A DNA stretch of 64,000 nt from Pararge aegeria (taxonomy: Eukaryota; Arthropoda; Insecta; Lepidoptera; Nymphalidae), in assembly GCF_905163445.1 (NCBI RefSeq), contig NC_053183.1:6634001-6698000 (forward strand), written 5' to 3'. The notes below the pieces were generated by a model. The model was given only the letters and a program-made list of their open reading frames with translations, ran no database searches and had not been told where the DNA came from. How positions within the stretch are numbered: the stretch's first letter is position 1; every line of letters starts with the position of its first letter. Positions 47,270-59,306 of the stretch are shown piece after piece. A program made the position numbers and the translations under genes.

Positions 47270-47495
47270 ATTAATAATCAATAAATATACTACGACTATA
47301 CACACATCGCCATATAACCCCAAAGAAAGCTAGTACTTAGATGACTGATGAATATTTTTATGAATACTTAATAAACATAAATACTTATAATATACAGACA
47401 AACTGAGTGTTTATCTGTATATTATACACTAAAACACATTCATGTTCATCACACAAACATTTTCCAGTTGTGAGAATCGAATCCCTTGGAAATTA
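47270..47495 (-). mobile_element. SINE family A, copy 4, head lost
   Basis: The AATAAATATACTACGAC tail, body and a B-box remnant (gagaatcgaatccc at about 47472-47485) are present; the A-box half is missing. An internal inverted scrap (gagtgtttatctgtatatta) near 47405 repeats the body in the other orientation. Confidence 0.72.
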
Positions 47496-48184
47496 ATTAC
47501 TATTATAAAACCCAATCTTCATAAATACATCTAGGTAGTAGCTACCTACCTATAACTGAACTAAAACACAAAGTAATGTTCTTTCAGCATTGAAGGTAAA
47601 AAGATGAATTACACGATATAGTTATTATCGCAGCAGCCGTAGGTACATATTATATCGGAACCAGGGAAGTCTGCAAGTAGGGATAAACATGGCATCAGTC
47701 GTATTACGAGCCGCGTTAGTATGCATGGACTGGGACACCGAGGGCGCTGCATTATGAGCTATACATAAACGACACTTCGGCTTACAAATTGCGAATCCAG
47801 AATGCAATCTCGATTTGAATCATATTTGGAATTGTAAAGTGACTGATTTTCCTTTATGTGCTCGAATTATGCATAGCTTCAACGCTGCACAAATAAAACA
47901 AATTGCAACTAGACAGAATAAATAAAAACTTGTGTAACAAGATACTACCTAATATTTCTCGGGATATTTTTTTATTAAATGGTGGATAGTTATTTGCATT
48001 TCTATTCCTTTTAAAGTTCTGTACTCACATCCTGGGGTAGCTAGAAGTGATCTCTTATAGAGATAAGCTTACCTTTGTACACTTCATGTATTATATGTTC
48101 ACAATCATGGTATGTAAATAATAAATAAAAGAAATAAATAACGTTCTTTTTGACTAAGGGTAGGAACACAAGCAATATTTTTTT
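47496..48184. other. unassigned sequence
   Basis: I see no supportable gene, repeat or RNA. Confidence 0.4.
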
Positions 48185-48331
48185 ATCATCATCATATCAA
48201 CCCATTAACGGTCCGCTACAGCCGGGTATCTTCCCACTATGAGAAGGGTTTCGGCCGTAATCCCCCACTCTGGCTCAGCGGATTGGTGGACTTTACACGC
48301 TTTTGAGAAAATTATGGTTAACTCTCAGGCA

Positions 48332-48683
48332 AGAATGAATGAATGAATGAATATACTTTTATTGCACACTACAAAAAGTACATAGAACAAAAAGAAAAGT
48401 ATAACAAAACAACGTATACAATTTGGCGGCCTTATCGCTACATAGCGATTTCTTCCAGGCAACCAATGGCGAAGATAAAAAACAGTTACAGAAAATAGTT
48501 AGGTATACATATAGCCATAAAATACATATTTCATTACTTAAATATATACATATAATATATATAAAAAAACAATATTTGTAACTAAAGACAAATATATAAA
48601 TAAGTAACTACAATTATATATATAATATATATAAATAATATTTACTTAAAAATAATATAATAGATTAAATATGAAACAATATA
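48332..48683 (-). mobile_element. LINE 3'-end insertion with (ATTC)n tail
   Basis: The left edge is (GAAT)n at 48333-48352, then atatacttttattgcacactac, atagaacaaaaag, tttggcggccttatcgct and agcgatttcttccaggcaacc. On the minus strand this is a LINE 3' UTR ending AATAAAAGTATATTCATTC. The remaining right part up to 48991 is AT-rich and holds a Helitron. Confidence 0.7.
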
Positions 48684-48978
48684 TCCCTACTAATATTACA
48701 AATGTGAATCTAAGATTGTTTGTTACGCTTTCACGCAAAAACTACCAAACCTATCATCACGAAACTTTGTACACATATTCCTGAAGGTATTAGAAGTAAT
48801 ATAGGATGCTTTTAATCCCAAAATTAAGCTCATTTATCTCGGGAGAGGGGACGAAAGTGTATGACGATTTTACACCAGGCTTAGATATCCTAAATACATA
48901 AAGTGCTGCCACATTTATGAGGCACATGTCTTTTGTAAAACAAAAACAAAAGCGGACGAAGTCGCGGGCAACAGCTAG
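48684..48978 (+). mobile_element. Helitron-like element F, copy 3, intact ends
   Basis: It starts TCCCTACTAATATTAC at 48684 after A and ends GCGGGCAACAGCTAG at 48978 before T. Internal blocks match copies 1 and 2. It lies inside the LINE fragment that split the SINE, so it is the youngest of the three layers. Confidence 0.78.
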
Positions 48979-49174
48979 TATAAAATAAATAAGGCATGCA
49001 GGTTTCCTCAGGATGTTTTCCTTCAACGTTGAAGCAAGTGATATTTTAATAACTTAAAACGCATATTTGTAACTCTAAAAAGTTTTAAAGGCGTGCTAGG
49101 ATTCGAACTTGGCCCCGAAATTTAAGCCGAAGTCCTAACCATTGGGCTATCATCGCTTCGTATTTTTTTATACT

Positions 49175-49405
49175 TAGTAATAATTGACGGTGCAAGCAGA
49201 AGGTCCACCTGATTGTAAGTGGAAACCCATTGTCTTTAAACAGACAAAACAACACTTCGCAGGGTATGCTAGGAACGAGTCCAAAGTGCCGCACGGTGTC
49301 CATCAATATAAGGCGTACGTATTATATTATACCGCATGCGCCTACAACAACCGGAATTCAGAACACAGCAATTTCTGCTGCCAACCAGGGCGGCAGAAAT
49401 AAGCA
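49175..49405 (+). repeat. interspersed repeat family H, copy 4
   Basis: Has cacttcgcagggtatgct, gtgccgcacggtgtccatca, aaggcgtacg and gggcggcagaaataagcatg in the order of the other copies. Confidence 0.6.
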
Positions 49406-49497
49406 TGTCGTGGTACATAACAAAAAGTGTATGCAAACACGAAAACCGAAATATACCTACCTAGACTTAATATATTCATCCATCCATCCGATCTCCA

Positions 49498-49654
49498 TCT
49501 TTATATATATAATTCTTGTGTGCGTGTGTATGTCACTGAACTCCTCCTAAACGGCTGGATCGATTTGAATGATTTTTTTGGTATGCCTTTGGGTGGCACC
49601 CTGGATGGTTTAGATTCACAAATCAGCCCGACAGATGGCGCTGGGGTCCGCTTG
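49498..49654 (+). mobile_element. Helitron-like element G, copy 2
   Basis: TC at 49498 follows A. The body has CTCCTAAACGGCTGGA and CAGATGGCGCTGGGGTCCG. The 3' terminus is CTTG instead of CTAG, followed by T, so one base has changed. Confidence 0.7.
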
Positions 49655-51229
49655 TATATTTATACAATTAAAGGAATATTTTGAAATAAATTTTGATAGC
49701 TATTTGCACTATGGAGGTGGACGAAAACTGTCTTCAGTGGAGAAAAACAGGTTAAATCACCATTTGGATTTTTTAAGCTACTGATCATCATTTGTTAGAA
49801 ATATTAACAACTACAATGCGGTACAGTATTAAAAAAAATACTTGTGTAACCTGATACGAAGTTAGAAAGAAGGTAGCTTGCCTATTCGCCCTTCTATTCC
49901 TTTTAAGTTTTTAATAGATGAACGAACACTAACGAAAGAAACATTATACAACACATATTTTGTTATATAATTATATGTGGTGTTTTTCTTTTGCAAATTC
50001 AATTTTGTGGGCGAATGCCCGGTAAATACCTACCTATTTTTTTTAGCCTTAGAATTAAATTCAAAATTTTTTGCATAAAACATAAAAAATAGCAAATACT
50101 ATCACTGACTAAGTTAATTCCGCGAAAGCAACGGATACTTTTTTTTACATTTTCTTAAACTTACTAACACCGATAACATTACACCCAAAATTCTATCTAT
50201 AAAAAGTAAAATAAATATTTATTTCTGAGCAAAAAGGTTAATTTACTGAGAAATTACCTCCAAGTAGGAAGATCAACCGTTACCTACCAGGCTACCAGAA
50301 TCTAAAATAATTAAACGGTGAGCTTTCAGCTTACTATAATACAGATGGTATTATGTAAAGCTATCTGTTTAATTCACTCTAAGTTCACTGTAAAAATAAT
50401 TAGAATTCAATATACAATTAGCAAAATTCGCTGCTATTATATTATTTAATATTCAGTACACACTCACTTAGTTCATTCATTAAATTCCATGAAATATCTA
50501 GAAACTTCAAAAATGCAACACAAAAAGCTTATCTCAAATATTAATCTTAATGGCATTTATACCAAAATGATCTTTAATTTTATGGCTTATTAATTACTGA
50601 AACGAACAAGTGATCATTAGTAAAATCTATTAAGATCTTAATTTTATGAAATGAGATTAGATACAAACATGCTAATGCGAAGGCTAATTAGTCATTTTTT
50701 GTGCTTGGTTTGCTACTTCCACAGTTTGCAGCTAAATTATAGAGCCTAGTGTGAGATTTTCTCCCTACGTCTACACATACGATCGCGTGGAAGTTAACTA
50801 CGATTTGTAAGGAATAGTAAGAGCGCTTCTTGAATATCTCACACGGGGCATTCTAGACGACCGAGCAAAGAGTTAATATATAAGTTGAACGTTAGAAAAA
50901 CAAGAGAGTTTTTTTTATTATGACCAGAACTAGCCTGTCATTAATATCTCATGAATAGCGGAACGTGCCTAGCTATTTAACGACATATTTATAAATAAAA
51001 AAATATAAAAAACACATAATATAATACAATTGAATTATATATTTTTGAAACATCTGTGACTTTATTTTAGATTGAAAGTTGCTTTTACAATCAGTGTTAT
51101 TAAATATTTATTTTTCAGATCTATATACTTAACTTGTAACTTTTTTTTTACGTTTATAGACTAGCGCTTGTCCAAAATATCACTTGATGGAAAGTGTAGA
51201 TGTGGCCTTAGATGGGACGCGCTTGCTTG
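49655..51229. other. unassigned AT-rich sequence
   Basis: I see no supportable gene, RNA or repeat end. Confidence 0.4.
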
Positions 51230-51267
51230 AAGAGTGAATCGGTATCTTCTAATACCGATTCACTCTT
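51230..51267. repeat. perfect 16-bp hairpin
   Basis: AAGAGTGAATCGGTAT (51230-51245) and its exact reverse complement (51252-51267) flank a 6-nt loop CTTCTA. Confidence 0.92.
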
Positions 51268-51435
51268 GTTCTAAAAGAATCTAGGTTGATTTAGGAAAAC
51301 AGAACTCGTATGGGTGTTTTAAACCCCAGTCATGAGAATAACAAAAGAAGATGCAAATCGCTACGTGCGAGATTTTGGGATATTGACAATATAGGAAAAC
51401 CCGCCCGGCGTTTTGCAGAGCGAGTACTCACGAGT

Positions 51436-51464
51436 AAAAACTCAAGTTCGGGACTTGAGTTTTT
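51436..51464. repeat. perfect 12-bp hairpin
   Basis: AAAAACTCAAGT (51436-51447) and ACTTGAGTTTTT (51453-51464) flank a loop TCGGG. The T-run after the stem is terminator-like in shape, but this is a eukaryotic locus and no transcript is known. Confidence 0.85.
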
Positions 51465-52056
51465 TGGGGGCAATTTGGGCTTTGGAATCTATGCATCTAC
51501 CGAAGTTTATGTTAACTCTAATGTGACACCCAGATGATCAATGTGGTCATTGTTTGGTACGGATATGCCTTGAAAAGTCCGAGCCAGTAGAAAAGGACTC
51601 CGTTTGGCTGAAAGCAGACACGCCTGCGTTTTAGAAGCGTTAGCTCCACACAATTATTTAATTTATCTACCTTGGAAACGATTTCATAGAGTTTCCATCC
51701 AAGGAAAGAACTTCTTCAAACGTTGATAGTCCTATTTCTGCCCCTCATTTTATGATAAAACATTTATTACATTGCATTTTCTGAAAGTTCAAAATTCTAA
51801 ATTACACAGTACTTTAATTACTAGTAACTTTTAAGTCTAATTAAAGTGCAAACGAGAAATTTTGACAAGGGATGGATTAGTAGAGGGGTATATAAAGATA
51901 TTCAAACTGAGGAGTTCTTTTGTAACTATTTTTATACGGAACCTTGAAAATGCCAAACGATCGTACGGAGCAATTTTTTGCTAATAAAATAAACATTTAA
52001 TGTTCATTTAGTTACTGAATTATGTTTAATGTCTTAACGGGCTATTATTTTATTAA
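51465..52056. other. unassigned sequence
   Basis: No gene. The tatacggaacctt block near 51936 is a scrap of the GGTTCCGTA repeat seen at 38135-38592. Confidence 0.35.
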
Positions 52057-52330
52057 TCCATACTAATATTATAAATGCGAAAGTATGTCTGTTTGTTTGT
52101 TACCTATGTTCAGTTGAACCGATCTTGATAAAATTTGGCATACGTGTACCTGCATCGTGAAGACGGATATAGGATAAAATTTATACTGAAAATACCTGTT
52201 GGTAAAAGTTACTTTCGGGATTAAAAAAAAAGTATTTTATACCTATGCCTCTGACTTCTTCTCTTATGATTTCTAGAGTTTAGGTGCAAAAAGGAACGAA
52301 CAAATGGACAAGAAGTCTGTTTACTTATTT
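52057..52330 (+). mobile_element. Helitron-like element, 5' part
   Basis: It starts TCCATACTAATATTATAAATG at 52057 after A, followed by TGTCTGTTTGTTTGTTACC, a typical 5' end of lepidopteran Helitron-like elements. No CTAG end with the right context was found; the right limit is approximate. Confidence 0.55.
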
Positions 52331-53417
52331 ATTATACTTTACGAGAAAATTGACAGCTTTATTAAAATAATGTTATGTAAATGTTAGATATCATTTCGCA
52401 TGAATATTTTTATACTTTTGTGTGTAACTATATGCATAAATTAATTGCCGATAAGTTATATTTTATTTAATTAATACAAAATTTATTATCACAGATCACG
52501 CAGCGTCAAAGAGTAAAGGATATAGACGTGCCAGTGTTGACGCAAAAACCTTCAAGGAAGCCAGAAAAATCAAAATCTGAGCAAAGGTTTTCTTTAACAA
52601 ATCTTAAGATTGTTAAATTGCATCTCAACATACATGGTCGAGGTCCTGTATAGAAGGTGTTTGTATTAATATTACAATTTAGAGTATATACCTAAATGGC
52701 GGCCTAGCATTACGTATACGACGGTGATCAATTTAACTAGCCATTACCATCAAAGTTACGTTACGCAGTCAACGTGAAGTAGAGTTATTTTTAATAAAAC
52801 TGACAAAAGCATCACTGAAATATATATGACTAAAAAGAAATTCTTAACTAAGGTAGTTTTTTATATCTAAGTTGCGTAAAAATAAAATGTATCAGTATTC
52901 ACTATTTTACGTCCAGATTAATAAAAATAGCGTGCATTGGACGCACGTACACACATATATAAACCACCAAAAAGACAAACTGTCTCTTACAACTATAACA
53001 CTCTAAACACCTACTTATCAAACATGCACGAAGGAAACACCTTTCATATTTTAATAGATAACACTTATCTAACCACTAATCAATTTTAAAATGCTAATGA
53101 GGCGGAATTTCAGAATAAAAACACTGAACTAGAATATAGATGCTTAATTCCGTGTGTAGATAATTAAAACTAGTTTGCTTTGTTACTAAAGAAACCAACC
53201 AAAGTTCAAGTTTGCGTCCTTCGTGCATCAATCACAGGCCTTTTTCTTGAACACGCACTTCTTGTTTCTCTGATTATAATATAATAAGTCAGCACAATAA
53301 TTTTATTGATTTATTTATATTTATTACTTTAATCTAACCTTACAGGCTTTTAAATTGGTTAAAATTACTTTTTAGATTCTTCATATCTCAGAACAAAATA
53401 ACTGTGAGTTTTTAATA
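52331..53417. other. unassigned sequence
   Basis: I see no supportable gene, RNA or repeat. Confidence 0.4.
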
Positions 53418-53475
53418 ATGCATTGTTTTATTTGGGGTTGAGATGGATCTCCAGACCCCAAATCAAACAATGCAT
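53418..53475. ncRNA. 58-nt hairpin with 21-nt arms, possible miRNA precursor or fold-back element
   Basis: Arms 53418-53438 and 53455-53475 pair at 20 of 21 positions (the exception could be a G-U pair on one strand). The 16-nt loop contains GAGAT/ATCTC, which can pair further. Arm length and loop size are like an animal pre-miRNA, but pairing below the 21-bp stem is weak, which argues against it. No expression evidence; a short fold-back transposon is the main alternative. Confidence 0.3.
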
Positions 53476-53654
53476 AATATATAGTGCATAAAAGGAGGAC
53501 AAACAACAACAACACTTTTGTATTAGCTTATTATGTAGTTTCATATTTAATCATAAAGCTTAGACTTTACGTTGGCTCGATAAGTACGCTCTAAATTTTA
53601 TAAACGATATGGCGCATCTGACATTGTAATCTATGAATATATTCAGTACACAGT

Positions 53655-53746
53655 TCAGTCGGCGGGTGCATCGTTGCGTAAAAAGCACTATGCCGAGCGG
53701 CGGCCGCTGCTTAATGCAGATAATGAGACCATCATCGTTTACAAAA
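53655..53746 (+). promoter_or_regulatory. possible promoter and first exon ending in GTAAGT
   Basis: TCAGT at 53655-53659 matches the arthropod initiator. An ATG at 53690 opens 19 codons (MPSGGRCLMQI then MRPSSFTK) that run to a consensus donor AAA|GTAAGT at 53746/53747 in a locally GC-rich patch containing GCGGCCGC. No good TATA box or DPE is seen and no second exon was identified. It could equally be chance. Confidence 0.22.
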
Positions 53747-53989
53747 GTAAGTTTAATTAACGTAAAAAAGCGCGTTTACTCTAACAGCCGACTTATCGTG
53801 CCCATCTCGCTTATAATGACTTTGCTTCATTATTTTGTTGCGACTACGTGTCTGTTAAGTTTCCGGTCCCGCTGGATTCAAACAGTAATTTTATGGTTAT
53901 GCGATTGTTTGAACTCATGTGAGCTCTTTTTGAAATTTAACTTTGAATTTATAATACTTGGTAGGTATAATGTTAAATGAAATGACATA

Positions 53990-55544
53990 TAGTTATTTCC
54001 TACCTTTTTTATGTTTTATTGGGATGTTGTGAATAATTAGCGAAGGCTGAATAATTTATCGTATACGGCATTTTATCGTATGGTCTACAATGTGTTTGGG
54101 AATTAATTACCTGCTTATTTTATTACTTTTAACTATTTATATTTATTTATTTATTGATTCTTCGCAATCCGCACCCTTAAGCCTTGTCGACTTGTTGACC
54201 TGCGCATTCCTCTTAAATAACAGATAAGTACTTGAATACTAATATAAAACAAAACATCAGTCATCATGCTGAATTAAAGCGTCTGTCAACAAACACAACC
54301 TAAAACACAAAAATAAGAATTACTCTTAAATACCCTTTATTACTGTTTTATTAACTACCTAATTAAAACAGCAAAACTATAAAATATATGATAATTGTGC
54401 ACATACGCTCCCATAAGTTACTAATTATTTTTAGTATACCTAGATAAATACACAAAAAGAAACGCAAAAGGTCATATTTAAACTACAAATTTATAACGTG
54501 ATACGCTCATATACCGAACAGTTTTAACGTTTACTTCTACGATCTACGAAATGTGTTTTGATACTGTTTAAGTTGCAAAATACCCTACCAACGATATGTT
54601 TTCTCGCATACCTACACTTACCATCTAACGACAGAAGGTATTTTTGCGTCGTCCGAGTCTCATTACAAGACTAGAAAATGCACCCGTATTTATATCAAAA
54701 TACCCAACAACACATCTCACAATGTCATAAACATTAGCTGTGAATCAAATATAATTTTAATAAATACTTTAAAACTATTCATTTATGAAATAAAATCATA
54801 AAAATAAAAATACACATTTGTAATTTAGTGAAATATCTGGGACATATAAAGTTAGAGGTATTAAAAGTTTAATTATGCACCCCCTTTACAGAATTACTGT
54901 AACACAATATTTGTTAATTATTCTTAACACAATCTTAATTGATCTTTGACAACATCAAGAGAAATCCTGGTCAAGCGTTAACCTTTGATCGCTTGTAAAA
55001 ATCAAATAGAATATTCACTGCCACAGAGAGAAAAAAAACTCCAGATGTGGCACGTTCGAAAAAAGTTCTGCGTGGTATATGGTAGATATACACAGTTCTT
55101 TTTAGTACATTTTAACCATATCCTTGCGCCACATTACAGAGGTGTGCTTAGATACAAAATTTTAGCTAATAAAAACATCTCGTGTGCTGTGGCATATACT
55201 TGCGTTACTGCATGTTTGTTCGCGAGTTTTCAACTTGTATGGTAATGTAACAAGATTAAAAGCTCGTGTTTGTAATTATCATACCTACATAGATAGTACT
55301 TTCCTATTTATTATAATATTTCGTGGTCACAACTTCAACGAAAATATAAATTAATTAAAAGTAATAGGTTATTATAGGTTGTTCTTGTTTATGACTAAAA
55401 ATTTTGATTTATTTTTAAGAGCATCTTAAAAAACTGATTGAGTAGATATTATATTTATAATAAAATTATTTTATTTTTTAAATGAAACATTACATTTGGA
55501 CACCTGTTTAGTTCTTGTTAAAGAAGGATCTAGTCTTAGATTTC
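53990..55544. other. unassigned AT-rich sequence
   Basis: I see no supportable gene, RNA or repeat. Confidence 0.4.
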
Positions 55545-55785
55545 AGTCTTTTTGACTGAGTAGATTGGAAGCAGCCAGCTTCGCTCTCATCTCCCGCAAG
55601 ATAGAAAAATGATTGTAAATGTAGATGTTATAAAAGAGCAACTACTGAGTTTCTTGCCGGCTCTTCTCGGTAGAATCTGCTTTCCGAGCCGGTGGTAGAG
55701 TCACTACAAACAGACATACTTGAAGTTTCAAAAGTGTTTATAAAGTAGGCCTACTTGAAATAAATGAAATTTGAATTATTAGCCT
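55545..55785 (+). mobile_element. LINE 3'-end fragment, family E, copy 2
   Basis: Has ggaagcagccagcttcgctctcatctcccgc, gagtttcttgccggctcttctcgg, gagccggtggtagagtcac and the tail gtaggcctacttgaaataaatgaaatttgaatt. It is the same 3' UTR as the minus-strand copy at 1515-1745. Confidence 0.75.
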
Positions 55786-56314
55786 GTGATAAACTCTATT
55801 GCTCCATTAAAAATTAAAAGAATACAATCATTCTCATTTTTAACGCAGTGTAATATCTAGTTAATTTTAACGTAACGATGTACACTCATTTGAACGATAC
55901 CCCTCTACGATGTGAATTAAAACTGGCCTATGAATAATTTAACGGTTTGCTTAACCCTCTATCTCATTAACATGAGTAGGCCTATTTCTACTAAACAGTT
56001 AATATTTATTATGAACAGTTCGAGAAAAAAGTAAACTGTTTGAGCAACTGAGACTTCGAATATCTACTATATTGGAGAATACTTAGGCAAATCTACTAAA
56101 AGTTTTGTTCGGGGAATGTTGAAAGTAGACCTAGTTACGTCTATGCCCTTCTATATTATTTAGTGGTGATTAGGTACTTATATTTTCTTTTTACTGAATT
56201 CAACACCAGTATCGTGTAAATCTATGACTGTTTAGAAGAATGGCTTTTATTCAATGACTTATTATAATATTTATTTACTCAGTGTGAACTCTATACACAT
56301 AATAATTTTAATTA
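55786..56314. other. unassigned AT-rich sequence
   Basis: I see no supportable gene, RNA or repeat. Confidence 0.4.
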
Positions 56315-56527
56315 AAGCTATTTAAATATCACTTCCCGATGAAGAAAATGAAGGAAAATATCGTGTGGAAACCGGCATGCCTGAGAGTTCTCTATAATGT
56401 ATTGACCGGCGTGTGGAGTCTACCAATCTGCACTTTGCCAGCGTTGTAGACCACGGTATTATATCTTCTCGTTCTGAGAGGAGACCCGTGGCCCGGTAAT
56501 GGGTCGATGATGTTGATGATGATGACT
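56315..56527 (+). mobile_element. SINE family B, 3' fragment, diverged
   Basis: Has ttaaatatcacttcccgatgaag, gcatgcctgagagttctc, gcgtgtggagtctaccaatctgcac, gaggagacccgtggcccggtaatgggtcgatgatg and a (GATGAT)n tail. Confidence 0.75.
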
Positions 56528-57284
56528 AATAAAAGAGCTAAGGAGTTTGCTTTCTATTCGTTTGATTGGATTCGTTGGATTGTTTATCTTTCATTTGTTG
56601 AACTACCAGTCTAGTACTTGAGGAAGGTTATATGTTGATTTAGATTTCACTAAAATCCGTAAAAGTCAAGTAAACGAAGTAATATCACACAGGAAGGATA
56701 GTCATACAGAGGTCCGACGATTCAGTCAAGAATCGGCAAGTGCAGGGCGGGAAAAGACTCTTACTGGCCTCAATACTCTATCGCGACGCTGCCAAGACGA
56801 TGCACGACAATCGAGACAGATATAAGGCGTTGAACTCCTGTAGAATCTCATTATACTGTGGTAATAGTGTGACCAACGCGATGGGCCGGGGTATATTGTA
56901 AAGTGAAGTGTGAACAAAAATACTAATCAAAGTTTTCCATGGATGAATCTGAATGAAAAAAAATTTGATCTTTAATCCGCATGTGGTTAAGCACGTATAT
57001 TATTATATATACAGAGTAGACGTGAACCCAATATTAGGTTAAAAGCCAAGCACGATTGTCTAAGTTTCCATACATTACCTGAACACGAGTCCGCAGCACG
57101 GTAAGTAGACTAAATGAAAGCAATTACGCGTCTACGCTCTACAGAATCGGTATGCACATTACTCTGCTACCATTATATTTTCACGCTCGAAGACGTCGGA
57201 TTGCCCAACGCCATTCGAATTCATGTTCGTGGTGATAAATCTCGGTTGTGTAATATTTATATAGTCTAAATGGATACATTATCA
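56528..57284. other. unassigned sequence
   Basis: I see no supportable gene, RNA or repeat. Confidence 0.4.
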
Positions 57285-57420
57285 TACCAACCGATGGATG
57301 TTCACCATTGGGCAAAGGTCTTTTGTAGGGAATGCCAAATCCTACAGGCTTGTGCCGATTGCGACCTTTCTTCTCGGTTCATGTCATCTGCCCTCTTGCA
57401 ATCTTTTTTCTGTACTTGTC
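57285..57420 (-). pseudogene. RTE LINE 3'-terminal fragment
   Basis: ACCGATGGATGTTCACCATTGGGCAAAGGTCTTTTGTAGGGA matches base by base, with changes, the reverse complement of the C-terminal codons of the intact RTE (nt about 17050-17090), and it continues to the TDDIK codons near 57400. The frame is lost. Confidence 0.7.
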
Positions 57421-57601
57421 TTATTATGTATAGAATCCTTTCATAACTATTTAGTATAAACTACATTAATCGTTAAAATAAATAAAAACAAATAAGATAA
57501 AATGCATTTACTGTGTGATAGTGGGTTAGGCTATTACTAGGCGGCTTACGAGCCTGAAATTTGGAAATCTATAATAATTCAAGACCTATGTCCAACGTGT
57601 A

Positions 57602-57623
57602 TGTGTGTGTGTGTGTGTGTGTG
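57602..57623. repeat. (GT)n microsatellite
   Basis: An uninterrupted TG repeat of about 11 units. The caagacctatgtcca just before it (57580-57595) resembles the RTE end aagacctatgtccagcag. Confidence 0.95.
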
Positions 57624-57732
57624 GCTTTGCCGGAGATGACGCCCGTTGGTTAGGATGATGTTTCGATAGCGATCAGGATATGGATTAAAAAAAGATCTGA
57701 TCTAAAGAATACATAGGTACATGTGTGTTTGA

Positions 57733-57965
57733 CGGCCGATTGGCTCTGTGGGCATCTCTGCTTTCTGAGTTCAAGGCCGTGGGCTCGATTACCACAACTG
57801 GAAAATGTTTGTGTGATGATCATGAATGTTTTTCAGCGTCTGGGTGTTTATCTGTATATTATGAATATTACATATATAAGCATTAATGTCATATTCATGA
57901 AAATATACGCTTACTTTGGTACTGGATGGCGAATTGTGTATAGTCGTAGTATATTTATTTATTTT
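57733..57965 (+). mobile_element. SINE family A, copy 5
   Basis: Full-length copy with head GGCCGATTGGCTCTGTGGGC, B box GGGCTCGATTACC (two changes), body ctgggtgtttatctgtatattatg and tail gtcgtagtatatttattta. Confidence 0.8.
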
Positions 57966-59104
57966 GTTTCTTTAGTATCTCACCGATTTTTTTATGTCAA
58001 TGAAATTAATGAGAAGCATGCTAAACTAAAAGCGGTATTGCGGTTTATTAAATCCATTCGTGTACACATAAATTAATGCGTAAAACATTTTCTTCGGTGT
58101 TAATTACATATGGTTTTTTGTGTGTTTAATTCAGCTGGAACTCATATTGTTTTCAAACGACATCAAATACTACAGATAAAAATTAAAATGCCTCAAATTT
58201 TAATTCAATGAAAAAAACATAGTACCTATAAATTACGGTCATTGGAGACATAATTTTCCTGTTTGTTGTGTTCATCTGCACACGCAACTTTCCATTGGGG
58301 AATTACTTTATGTTATCACATCTGCACAATGCAAGCGTAACCTTTTTCATATGGAAAAATTCACTTTCATTTGATTGTTATAACCAGTAGTTATAACGCA
58401 TCAAAAGAAGTACAACTTCAAAAATCTGGTACCTACCTATACAAAAAGAGATACTTAACTCACGCTGTAAGTACACAATGGGTTCCTCGGTCGTTTATAA
58501 GTAAAGCCAACAAGAGGGACATGCCCTTGTGGTTTTTAGATCGGGTAGCCCCTTCAGAGTGGGGCCCTTCTCACATAACCTTCGTCCTGCTGTAAAGTTT
58601 TTCCTCGGCGAAAAATAAAGTGGTTACTTAACTAAAGTTGTATGTTAAATAATACACCGCACAATGTTACTTTTAACGGAACGAATTTATCAGCTCTTGA
58701 GCGCGTTTTATTAGCAAATTGGCCAAGCAGAGAAATGACTTATCATTAACTTTTTACCGCTTCGAATTAAAATTGCATGCAATGAGACTGACGTGAACAA
58801 ATATCAATTTATCTGACGGAAAAAGTCTAATAAGAAGCATATTGTATTTTTAGTTGTCTGTATGTATTTACGAGCGTAAGTAAGGATGTTTCATCAATAT
58901 TGATAGTTTGTCTAATTTACCGCTGTCTTGTTTGTAATAGAATGGCTTTATTTATGAGATCCTATTCTACTTGAGCGATGAGAGTGTTTTGTTGGAAAAT
59001 TGCCGTAATGAAGATTGCATAATGTTTAAAACATGAAATGTTTATCTATTATTATTTAAAACCAAAATATAGGAAGAATGGCTCGATTTACTTCATACGT
59101 AGGC
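57966..59104. other. unassigned sequence
   Basis: The short GC-richer part near 58480-58600 has an open frame but no motif or splice context. No gene is supported. Confidence 0.35.
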
Positions 59105-59146
59105 TATATATATATATATATATATATTTCCATATATATATATATT
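59105..59146. repeat. (TA)n microsatellite, two runs
   Basis: TA runs at about 59105-59127 and 59132-59146, separated by TTCCA. Confidence 0.9.
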
Positions 59147-59306
59147 TCTATAGTTATTTAATAACTTTAATATACATATTGCATACAAATACAATCGATA
59201 GTCAAGTTTTTGAAATTTTATTATACCTTAAAAATTGTAATGTAATAATTTTACTGTAATTATTCTACTGTTTGATCGTAGCTAAAAGGCCGAGAAGCGA
59301 TTGAAG

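Larger units (their letters stand above)
48185..49165 (-). mobile_element. SINE family B copy split by a 660-bp nested insertion
   Basis: The 3' part (catcatcatatcaacccatt through aactctcaggca) is at 48185-48331, and the rest (ggcatgcaggtttcctcaggatg through gattcgaacttggcc) at 48992-49165. The break carries AGGCA at both edges (48327-48331 and 48992-48996), a 5-bp duplication. Confidence 0.8.

Noticed and set aside
51436..51470. Rho-independent terminator shape (stem followed by T-run)
   Set aside because: The window is eukaryotic, so the bacterial terminator model does not apply; kept only as a hairpin.
53633..53980. 115-codon plus-strand frame as a whole protein
   Set aside because: A strong GTAAGT donor lies in it, the downstream part is AT-rich with no motif, and only the first 19 codons from 53690 are plausible as an exon.
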